From NCBI GenBank assembly GCA_014607495.2, contig CP053162.1, forward strand, positions 3,046,469-3,110,468: DNA of 64,000 bases, given 5' to 3'. The number at the start of each line of letters is the position of its first letter. Positions within the stretch are counted from its first letter, which is position 1. The position numbers and the translations under genes are program-made. The stretch is from Carposina sasakii. Taxonomy: Eukaryota > Arthropoda > Insecta > Lepidoptera > Carposinidae. The notes beneath the pieces were generated by a model. That model did no database searches. It saw only the letters and a list, made by a program, of their open reading frames with translations, and was not told the DNA's origin. Shown here in pieces: positions 55,555 through 64,000 of this stretch.

Positions 55555-58500
55555 CTTGGGAAATAATATTAGTGACGGTATATAAATATATAGATAGATA
55601 CATATAAATACATAGATAGAAACATCCATGACTCGGAAACAAACATCGATATTCATCACATCAATGTTGTGACTGACAAATGACTCGAACTCAGCACCTA
55701 TGACGCGGCGGATAGGGTACTGACCCTGTCCAACTACGCCAATCGGTTGTCAATATTAAATATATAATCTATTCATCTATATACATATAATAAAATTGTA
55801 ACGGATTGATGTTTGTGCACGCTAATCTCAGAAACAGCTGGACCTATTTCGATGCAGCTTTTAGGAATATATTGTGATAGGTCCCACTTAACATATAGGC
55901 TACTTTTTATTCCGGGAAAATGTTTTTATCCCGGATAATTTCGACATTTTTTTTCTGCAGTCCACGCGGACGGAGTCGCGGTCGTCCACTAGTACATGAA
56001 ATAAATTCAATCGTACAGGCCCGTGACCATCGCCAATTCTGTAATTGCTGTAAAAGTTACCTGATCTGGCGTAGACTCGGTGTTCCACAGTGAATTCCTC
56101 ATGATTTTCCCCGGGCCGGTTTTCGAGTTGACCAGTTTGAGTTGAATCCCCGGCTCCGCTACGGCCCTAAATGGCTCCTGCTGCCAATATGTCTGCGGAT
56201 TCTTCTTCCACATCACTACGTAGAAACGCTTGTTGTTTTGGTATCTAAAAAATATTTTTATATTAATGACAGAAGTCACCTCAAACTGAAGAAAACGGTT
56301 GATGATAGACTACGTTTATCCAGAAGATATCATAAACTCTAAGATCATATCTGATAAGGCTAATGTTACCAAAGAGACTCTACCCCATTTCTAACCTAAG
56401 GCAGATATGAAAATATGAAAAATTATACCTATATGTCTTCATAAAAATACTTCAGCCAGAACCCTTAAACTAGACTTAAATGGCCATGGACATTGGACCT
56501 GAATATGACCATGGGAATTCAATTTCATCTAAACCAACCAACTTCCCGATACCCACCCAAATATAAATCCAACGTAATCATCATCAATAGGTGTGTTAAC
56601 AAACAGGGTTCCTTCAAAGTCGACTCCTCCGAACCATTCGAAGCCAACCGCTAGACCTGGATCTGAGTTGAAGGTTTGAAGTATCTCAGCTCCTTGGTTA
56701 TCAATCTGCCAGTTCGGATCCAACTGGGTCTCACCTTCGGGGTCTAGGCGAACGGTCATGTAGTTCCTATAAGAAATATTCAAAGACCTCCTTTACCTTC
56801 AAACGGGATAGGTTTTATCATAATTTTACCAGTTACTAAGTAAATATGCCGTCGAGAAAACAGAATAGATGATTTAAGTGGTTTTGCAATAGCAGCTACT
56901 AGTATGTACATGTTGGATGATACGCGCTCTGATCTGAATTCTCATCCCGATTATAATTGTGATAGCAATCATAAGTTTTCAGGTTCGTCAGTGGAAGTTA
57001 TAGCCCCGACCGGGGGCAAACACTATTTGTTGCGGCTTCTACTAAATTTAATTATTTATTACAAATTTGCTTATAGTTTTCATCAGGCGTTAAATGTATT
57101 CTCATTATAAGATAGTTACACATTGTGTTGTTAGCCTCTTCTACCTTTGTCCGCCATTCGGACCACACGTTTGTTAACCTATATTCATTCAAAATTAAAG
57201 TCATGTTATAGACTTGTGGATTTTATTTAAATCTTAAAAATCTACCAATGTTCCTGAAGGAACACTATTTAAAAATATAAACTTTCTGATACCAATTAAT
57301 AATAGAACTGAATAATAACTAATGGTCTTTATAGTAGTATTGCGTTACCTGAAGTCAGTTCGGTAGATGTGTGAATTGTTGGGACAGTTATCGAGTTCGT
57401 TTATAACTTTGTCACCATCGAAGTCGTTATCGCAAGCGTCACCGACACCATCACCTGAAAAAAAAAGAGATATCTTTATATTTCTCTCATTTTATGGACT
57501 TGGGAGTTGTCGACAAGCTGCTATCAGGCTGACAGTTCATGATGATGATCACTATGTGATGACTCAATAAAACTTAACAAAATAGGGAAGAGACATAATG
57601 ACTTTTCGGAAGACGCATTCAACGAGTGATTATTACTATGAACTATCACAAAAGATAGCCGATAGGCCTGCTGACATGCATTTCTCTCCTTTAACCTCTG
57701 CGAAATAATCCCAATACTCACGATTAACATCAGCCTGGTCCCTATTAGCAATCAGTGGACAATTATCATCGACATCGAGAATGCCATCGCCATCGTCATC
57801 GTCATCGCACGCGTCCCCTCGGCCGTCATTGTCCACGTCCTGTTGGTCACTATTGGCCAGGTTTAGACAGTTGTCCAAACCGTCTTGAATACCATCCCTG
57901 GTAAATAAATGAAGTTACTTTAGAACAATTAATAGTCATAATGTACAAAAACTGCAGAATATGTAAAGCTTTTCATTCAGAGTCTGTTTGTTTAAAAGCT
58001 TAATTTTACTTTATTCTGTTATCGTCATACTAACAGCCAATTTTAATTACCGCTCTTGAGACTCGGTAATTAAAATTGGCTATTATAGATCCCTTTGGCC
58101 TATACGGTTGCCGTGATACAGTCATTATCAATCTCTACCAGATATGTTGAATCTTGGCATCCTTTCTTAGTGCTCCCTAACAATTCCTTTGGCAAACTAT
58201 AGGTAGATAATTGAGTTTGAGTAAATCTGAAATAAAGTAATTTTATTGATGTAAAGGTATATACAAACTGGTCTCTATCCACGTCACTATCACAGGCATC
58301 TCCAACACCATCTCGATCGGCATCCTCCTGAAGTTGGTTCCTAACCCGCGGACAGTTATCACAAGCGTCTCCTATGTAGTCCTCGTCTATGTCTGATTGG
58401 TCCGGGTTGTATACGCGGGGACAGTTGTCTGATTCGTTAGGAATTTCTGGAGAAAGAGAGGTATTTCGATTTAGGTATGTTAGTTTACTATGGTTTTTTT

Positions 58501-61500
58501 TCCAAGGACAAAAGATCCATGCTGTTTCTCGAAATTTTCTAGGAGATTTTTTTCAAAACACTCTAAAAGGAAAAAACAATTAAGCTCTATTTTTTTGTAA
58601 AATTAAGTAGTCGAGTTCCTTTCCCGATTAGATTATTCACCTTACACATTTGCATCAAATATAGTATTCAAAATACGTTTTTAGATTTGGCATCACATAG
58701 TAATGGGTCCCAAAGTGCAACCCTGAGGCACGTCCCCTAACAGAACCTTGAAAATACATAAACAAAATCACTAATACTCACTGTCATTATCCATATCAGG
58801 GTCACAGATATCTCCAAGTCCGTCCTGGTCAGCATCCTCCTGTCCAGGGTTGTATCTTCTGGGACAGTTATCGCAGGCATCCCCTATCTTATCCACCCCA
58901 TCCTCATCTCTGTTCGATTGGTCAGGGTTGGCAGTCAGGGGACAGTTATCCTAAAAGTTGGTTATTCGTGTCTAATCACAAATTTTGAGAATTACGATAA
59001 TATTATTATATCAAAATCAAATTTCCACAACAGATTTTTAAATTTTAAAGTAACAAGTTACTGAAATTTTAAAGTTACTATACACTGTTCTTATGTATTC
59101 TTTCTTATATTAAAAAATATTTTCTTCCAATGGTTAGATAGGTCTATTTTAAAGATAAAGTTGATGCTGTCTCTATCTTGATCAAATCTTAGACAAGAGC
59201 AAATTCATCAGTTAGAACTTTTAGCCTATTGATAAATCTTAAAAGCTGATGATGTCTCCATGTGGAGCACGCTTTAGGGAAATTCAGCCTGCAGGCTATC
59301 TGACCATTGGGTAAAACGGCCCCTTAGCGTAATTAGCGGTATACTTTTTCGGATATGCTATTCTATTCTATAGGTATACTTACCGGATTATTAGGGATAC
59401 CATCGCCATCCGCATCCGGGTCACATTTGTCCCCGAGCCCGTCCCCGTCCACATCCTCCTGCCCCGAGTTGGACACGTCCGGACAGTTGTCCCTCGCGCA
59501 CGCGCGCTGCTCACACGCGAGCTGCGAGTCCGGGTATCCGTCCAGGTCGGAGTCCGGCCCGCATACCGTGCCGTTACCCGCCCAGCCGGTCTGGTCATAG
59601 TTGTTGATATGAATACCCTTTTGCAGCACATTAACCTAGTCCCACACTAAGGTCGATCCTGACTGTGGGCCCACCGATTGCATGTCACTAGAGAGCTATA
59701 GTCTGGTGGACATAGTCAGCGCCGGCCCGAAGTAAATTTTAGAATGGAGCGAGATCCAATAATGGTGCCTCTCCTGTTTGCTCCTAATAATATATACCTA
59801 TATCTTTACCATTTAGGTGCCCTCTAGGATTTGGCGCCTGGAGCGACTGCTCCGTTTGCCGTACGGGCGGGCCGGCCCTGGACATAGTTATTAATATGAA
59901 CAAGCCTTATTAGTCTAATGATAGTACATTAACACCCTTTTACAACACATTAACAACTCACACTTAGATGAGTACGTTCTACCAGTCATGACCTACGCAG
60001 CCGAGACGCGGAACCTGACGGTCGGGGTCCATCAAACACATAGCTAATACATGTCAGTATTAGAGAGCTATGGAAAGAACTCGGGATCTCGCTGATGGAC
60101 TTAAACAAGATTATCCGGCAGACGACAAAGCTACGTCCTCCTGTCCCGAGTTACTCCTTCACACTTCACAATAATATAGCTTATATATCAGAATAAGACA
60201 GACTTCAATTCAATATTCTTGGAAAATATATTTATCTCGGATAATTTCAACGTTTTGTTTTTCCTGCACTAGTATTTGTATAAATGTATGTATATATTTA
60301 TCTACAACTCACCGCACAAACACACTGCTGTCCGTACCCACACACAGCATTATACCGTCGACACTCGAGCGGGTCACACGTCCTCAACGCCTCGTATTCT
60401 GAGTAGCACGGCTGAGTGGAGTTCACGTAAAAGTTACCCCCGCACGGTACGCAGCTGTATGAACCCTGGGCAATAAGTGATGAATATTATGCTATGCTAA
60501 AAGGGTAGTAGGGTCTTTGGTGACCCTGCAATTCTGATTCCCCCATTTGGAAACTAATATACAGGATGCTTTTTTGTGGCCACCTTTAACGAAGGGTACG
60601 TATTCTATACATGAAATAAAGTAAGTTTATGCCAAAAAAAATACTGGGAAATTTTTTTTTTATTTTTTTTTTTTATTTAAATTCCTTGATCGTGCGAAAT
60701 TTATAGTGTCTAGTGTTTATGTTAGTTTTTTTATAGACAGATATTAATTATTTTTCGTGAAAAAATCCTGCTACGCGCGTCTATGTGCATTTATGCAGAA
60801 AAACGCAGTCTATTTACTCAACTTTGGACCCTAATATTTTGGAAACCAGACACTTCCCAGGTATGCTTCCATGGAGAAAAATGATCGTGATGATGAGGAG
60901 ATTCCGTAGTTTTCGGGAACGTTGACGACCAAAAATCACCCTGTATATGTATGTACGAATAATTGTATAAACTCCATCCTATACAGAGTGTTTGAATTTA
61001 TCCCGGAAGACGCAAAATATAGGTACCTAAATATAATATATGATTCTGTACCAACAGATGTATCAAAAGACGACATAAGCCCCATACCCCAGAACTTGGT
61101 GTAGAACAAAATTAAGGGAATTTTTTATATAGGTACCCTACGAATATAACTTACATGTGTAATAACACAGTCTGCTTCTTGCGCATTGTGCTAAAATTAT
61201 CACGGATAATCTGGCATTACATAAATATAACGATATAACCTACGTTTGATGGACATTGGTTGGTAAAAAGCTGTAACAGTGCGCCTTTCAAGCGGATTCG
61301 AGGCGCACCTGACTAATCTCCGTAGAGTTTGGCCGCCTTGACCGAAATACGGTCTTAGACATTTTATTATAAGTAGTAATAGTTTTTTATTCGTTTATTC
61401 TAGATTTATCTTGAATTTTTTAATTACTGTATTAGGATAACTCGTGCCGCGTGGTACCGGCAGAGTAGAATTCGTACCACCCCATGTCTACCCGTGGGTA

Positions 61501-63907
61501 TCGTACAAGGCGATTAAGGGTTTCCGTGAGGTGGGCACCAGCACCTCCCGTGTTGACAACATAGTCCAAAATACAAACTGCGATCACCAACCCGCCTGCC
61601 CAGCGTGGTGACTATGGGCAAATACCCCCATAGCAGTCTTGTGGCGTGTCCTGGGGGAGGCCTACGTCCAGCAGTGAACTGCAATAGGCTGATGATGATG
61701 ATTAGGATAACTCACAGGAGTATTAACGCAGAGCCTGCTTCGTGCGCACTGAGCCAAGCCTTCCGCACATTCATCTATATCGGTACAGTATTCCTTCCTC
61801 CTCTCATTGCCGGCACCACTCCATCCTGAACTACCGGTGTAACTGAAAAAGAAGTTTCAATAAAAGTAACGCAAATGTTTTCAAACATTTAACTAAAACA
61901 AGTTTATGGTCGATTCTGACCGTCACTCTTCAACATAAACCTAATCTTAGTCATGTCTATCTCTCTCCGTTCTTAACATAAATGGCTGAGATAGAAAGGG
62001 AGAGGTAAGACTAATTTACGTTTAGGTTTAAGTATGACGGTCAGAATAGACCATACTGAGGTTTCTAGAAGTGACAACTTTATTTTTAAGATTAACAACA
62101 CAAGTAAGTTTACTATATTCTGTTTCTTTCAGTGCACATGATTCTATTAATTGTGTTTCAAGTTGTGTTTTGTATTTGCTGGAAGAAAACTCTTGAAGAG
62201 ATAAGCTCGCATTTGTACATTCCCTGTGTAACTATGTAAAGTCACTATATAGTCCAATTTTTGTGTGTACAATAAATAATACAAGGTTCATACAATCTTA
62301 AAAAATAAACATGTGATTTCTATTCTTTTTATAGATATGTTTTCATATTTTCATGATATTTCCCCTAATATACCTATCGTGTATAGGTATATTATAGCTA
62401 GTTATAATTATATATACTTATAATAACAAGAGTAGACCTACCCTTCCGGACAAGCTCCACAAATGAATCCACCTTCCTTATTGCGACACGACACCAGGTC
62501 ATCGCAGGGCCGGATCAGATCACACTCGTCCATATCCTGACAGGCGACTCCTACAAATTACCACAATACTTAGACAATGCTATATAGTACGTTGTCTTAA
62601 TATTTCCACCAATAGCGGTTAAACTTCATCGTGTGATTTATCTGGACGTGGGTCGTCCTTAGCGCAAAAATACACTTCGGGTTGTGGGCCTTGGGGCAAC
62701 CCCCGTGCCCGGGCATAATTCTCGGCGGGCAATAACTTTTATGGCCCTTAAAGGGGGCCACATGGGTCAGAGAGCCTGACCCATTTGAGAAGCACAAGAT
62801 TCAGCTGGCCGGGGGGACGCGGGCCGGACTAGTCGACGCCTGGTATTACCAGGGTGCGTCCGGCCACTTAAGCTGCCTCTGCCGTCGGCCAGTACACGAA
62901 AGAAGAGGATGGATAGAAGAAAAATAAGATGGAAGCCCTCTTCCCCTACAAGGAAGGTAGTAAAACAAGGTAAGTAAATAATAATCTCAGATTTAACGAA
63001 CGCGCATACCTAAATGACGGTATAAAGTTTTGGAATAAATTGGAAACGTTTCGATGACGAGTCGCTATCGATTCGATTAGAATATAGTTATCAGCTATGT
63101 CTCCTTCCGTGCATGTCGACTAAGGATAATAAACTTGTCACTGATCATTTACATCTATCCCGTGATAGTGGGCTCCCCTTTATGATCCTACAATAATGGT
63201 TTCCCCAATTTCGGGAACGATTCATTTCACCATGATCATCTTTAGGGTGCATATTCGCGGTTGATCATTGGACACTAAACAGTCGCCTATCTCAAAACTT
63301 TGAAAACCAGGATTTGAGGAAGAAATACCAGGACATTTCGATTAAAAGACAGGACTATACATGTGCGAGCCCAGTGACAGTACGATTGGAGGAAGTTAGT
63401 GGCGTGCGAATTTCAAAACATAGGTCTTTAACACATTCCACGCCGGTGACTACGTATTTGCTTCTTTTAGGCTTTTTAGATGTGCCGTTGACGCTTATTT
63501 GCCCGATGTTTTGACCCTTAGAAAATCTGCCGACAGCGAATGTGTCATGACTTTAAAATTCAGGGCGATGCTTAAAAATTATCCGGAACAGCCCAGGACA
63601 CCCAAAAAAACAGGACATGTCCTGGGAAAACAGAACGGTTGGCAACCCTAGCCTATGGTCACCCAGGTGATCAAAGTGGAATAGATCCGAGTGTGTGTAT
63701 AAGTATATGTCACGTATGTAGAAAAGCAATAATACTAAGTAACACTTGAAATCTCAACAGACTCAAAACAAAAGATTTTTTCCTTACCATTCCACTCGTA
63801 TCCCCTGGGGCACCCTTCACAGTCGTAGTACGGGTTGGATCCTTTAGGTATACACCTGCGTTCGCCGCATGGTCTACGGGAATCGCATACGTGCTGGCAT
63901 TGCTCCT
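55317..63907 (-). CDS. Tsp: Thrombospondin/COMP-like secreted glycoprotein, partial (gene span)
   Basis: Twelve minus-strand exons join in phase. In order they give EGF-like and Ca-binding EGF domains ([29 protein letters not shown]), the junction [12 protein letters not shown] that opens the type 3 repeats, a run of Asp-rich DNCP repeats, and the lectin-like C-terminal domain ([47 protein letters not shown]). No properdin-type (TSP1) repeats are seen, so this is a group B, pentamer-type thrombospondin like Drosophila Tsp and vertebrate COMP. Such proteins act in the extracellular matrix, bind Ca2+ along the wire and bind integrins at muscle-tendon junctions. The signal peptide, N-terminal domain and coiled coil lie beyond the right edge. 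The final few codons are not resolved. The symbol is by homology. Confidence 0.93.
55555..56060. other. Tsp intron containing a Helitron-like element
   Basis: Most of this intron is the CTAG-type element at 55776-55993. The rest holds TA-rich sequence. Confidence 0.6.
55776..55993 (+). mobile_element. Non-autonomous Helitron-like element, copy 3
   Basis: It starts TCTATATACATATAATAAAA and ends GTCGTCCACTAG before T. The body matches 25676-25996. Confidence 0.55.
56061..56244 (-). CDS. Tsp: Tsp exon: C-terminal domain part 2
   Basis: It encodes [20 protein letters not shown] and ends [12 protein letters not shown] in phase 0. Acceptor TTTTTTAG, donor GTAACT. Confidence 0.95.
56557..56766 (-). 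CDS. Tsp: Tsp exon: C-terminal domain part 1
   Basis: It enters and leaves in phase 2, encoding [40 protein letters not shown] and DDDYVGFIF plus two bases. The donor GTGGGT is chosen because it joins as FGYQNNKRF. Confidence 0.94.
56767..57348. other. Tsp intron
   Basis: No gene or repeat recognised. Confidence 0.55.
57349..57454 (-). CDS. Tsp: Tsp exon: last type 3 repeat
   Basis: It enters in phase 1 and leaves in phase 2, encoding [20 protein letters not shown], then [14 protein letters not shown] and two bases of Arg. This is the TDFR boundary with the C-terminal domain. Confidence 0.94.
57722..57897 (-). CDS. Tsp: Tsp exon: type 3 repeats with RGD
   Basis: It enters in phase 2 and leaves in phase 1. 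It encodes [38 protein letters not shown] and [15 protein letters not shown]. An RGD tripeptide is coded at 57813-57821. Confidence 0.94.
57898..58268. other. Tsp intron with a perfect inverted repeat
   Basis: AGCCAATTTTAATTACC (58035-58051) and its exact complement (58065-58081) flank a 13-bp loop. Confidence 0.7.
58269..58446 (-). CDS. Tsp: Tsp exon: type 3 repeats
   Basis: It enters in phase 1 and leaves in phase 2, encoding [40 protein letters not shown] and CDSDVDRD. The donor is GTTTGT. Confidence 0.93.
58782..58950 (-). CDS. Tsp: Tsp exon: type 3 repeats
   Basis: It enters in phase 0 and leaves in phase 1, encoding [20 protein letters not shown], then [20 protein letters not shown] and CDPDMDND. 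Confidence 0.94.
58951..59383. other. Tsp intron
   Basis: Nothing recognised. Confidence 0.55.
59384..59635 (-). CDS. Tsp: Tsp exon: end of EGF region, first type 3 repeat
   Basis: There are 84 codons, phase 0 both ends. It encodes [56 protein letters not shown] and [25 protein letters not shown] marks entry into the calcium-binding wire. Confidence 0.95.
59636..60312. other. Tsp intron, probably element-derived
   Basis: GC-rich blocks such as GGGCGGGCCGGCCCTGG and AGTACGTTCTACCAGTCATG suggest old repeats. No gene was supported. Confidence 0.4.
60313..60465 (-). CDS. Tsp: Tsp exon: EGF-like, Cys-rich
   Basis: There are 51 codons, phase 0 both ends: [20 protein letters not shown] and ending [10 protein letters not shown]. 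Confidence 0.92.
60562..60943. mobile_element. TA-flanked MITE with CAGGRTG ends
   Basis: The left end CAGGATGCTTTTTTGTGGCC and the right end GACGACCAAAAATCACCCTG are imperfect complements, flanked by TA. The interior has long T runs and no ORF. Confidence 0.5.
61446..61702 (+). repeat. Dispersed repeat GCCGCGTGGTACCGGC, copy 4 (full)
   Basis: It begins GCCGCGTGGTACCGGCAGAG and ends ACTGCAATAGGCTGATGATG, including CCAGCGTGGTGACTATGGGC. It is the longest copy and lies in a Tsp intron. Confidence 0.7.
61716..61842 (-). CDS. Tsp: Tsp exon: start of Ca-binding EGF domain
   Basis: It encodes [20 protein letters not shown], then DIDECAEG to LCVNTP, leaving in phase 0. It joins the next exon as VNTPGSYSC, the standard EGF-CA arrangement. 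Confidence 0.93.
61905..62055. repeat. Palindromic MITE-like repeat
   Basis: TATGGTCGATTCTGACCGTC at 61905 is the near-complement of the right end (GACGGTCAGAATAGACCATA, 62036-62055). Arms of about 35-40 bp enclose about 75 bp. Confidence 0.65.
62442..62550 (-). CDS. Tsp: Tsp exon: EGF-like domain
   Basis: It enters in phase 1 and leaves in phase 2, encoding [20 protein letters not shown] and ending FICGACPE plus two bases (Gly). The D-M-D-E-C start is a Ca-binding EGF signature. Confidence 0.92.
62600..62985. repeat. GC-rich element fragment
   Basis: A GC-rich island (GCCCGGGCATAATTCTCGGC, AGCTGGCCGGGGGGACGCGG) interrupts an AT-rich Tsp intron and ends in GGTAGTAAAACAAGG. It is probably a LINE 3' region; no coding signature was found. 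Confidence 0.35.
63085..63215 (-). repeat. SINE-like repeat (ACGACATGC family), reverse copy
   Basis: CAGCTATGTCTCCTTCCGTG, GCATGTCGACTAAGG and ATTTACATCTATCCC match the family at 10444-10676 and 13600-13795. Confidence 0.55.
63437..63550 (+). repeat. Dispersed repeat shared with 43485-43610
   Basis: GACTACGTATTTGC, CTTTTAGGCTTTTTAGA and TTAGAAAATCTGCCGACAGC repeat the order seen after the Trpm stop codon. Confidence 0.6.
63788..63907 (-). CDS. Tsp: Tsp exon: EGF-like domain (first visible)
   Basis: It encodes [20 protein letters not shown] and ends CPRGYEWN plus one base (Gly). Acceptor TGTTTTAG, donor GTAAGG. Confidence 0.9.
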
Positions 63908-64000
63908 CTAAAACATTAATTAATGTTATTATTATGCGTTCTTATCGCTTTTCTACGTTGGTGGTCATAAAGCCCCGAAACGCCAACTTATGATTCTCGT

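Noticed and set aside
59380..59631. Alternative minus-strand frame rich in Arg/Thr
   Set aside because: Shadow of the thrombospondin type 3 exon; the +1 frame has the canonical [12 protein letters not shown] and DNCP motifs.
1..64000. CRISPR arrays, operons, riboswitches or prokaryotic mobile systems
   Set aside because: No spaced direct-repeat array or compact gene cluster is present; the sequence is plainly intron-rich animal DNA.

Overview
This is a eukaryotic window, most likely from a moth or butterfly. It has intron-rich genes with consensus GT/AG splice sites, an AT-rich background, and dense repeats of the lepidopteran type: short elements ending in CTAG-T, a tRNA-headed SINE, RTE-like LINE tails, and TA-flanked inverted-repeat elements. 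No prokaryotic gene organisation is visible. The species call is inference.

Layout: 0.77-2.77 kb (minus) holds a broken, intronless, transposase-like coding region. 3.94-4.84 kb is a 5'-truncated LINE inside a 14-bp target duplication. From 7.08 to 43.45 kb (plus) lies most of a TRPM cation-channel gene (Trpm). The N-terminal exons are missing to the left, and about 25 exons are visible from the end of the MHR region to the stop codon. From 43.4 to 52.5 kb I see only repeats and unassigned sequence. At 52.50-53.28 kb (minus) there is a small intronless gene of unknown function, interrupted by a frameshift. From 55.3 to 63.9 kb (minus) lies the 3' two-thirds of a thrombospondin/COMP-like gene: EGF-like domains, type 3 calcium-binding repeats and the C-terminal lectin-like domain. 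Its 5' exons run off the right edge.

The most interesting feature is a pair of tandem, in-phase, homologous exons in Trpm (29595-29813 and 30163-30384). Each encodes the pore helix, selectivity filter and S6. They look mutually exclusive, and they differ at the acidic filter positions that set divalent permeation in TRPM6/7. This suggests that one gene makes channels with two kinds of pore. Other candidate Trpm splice variation is a 75-nt cassette exon, a 27-nt microexon and two alternative acceptors for the last exon.

Several unrelated coding regions need frame changes to be read through: two in Trpm, three in the transposase-like gene, one in the LINE and one in the small gene. Some sit in homopolymers. 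Part of this pattern could be assembly indel error, so the broken reading frames should not be taken as proof of pseudogenes without reads.

The genes are not functionally linked as far as I can tell. Trpm and the thrombospondin gene converge tail to tail across the 43-55 kb interval.
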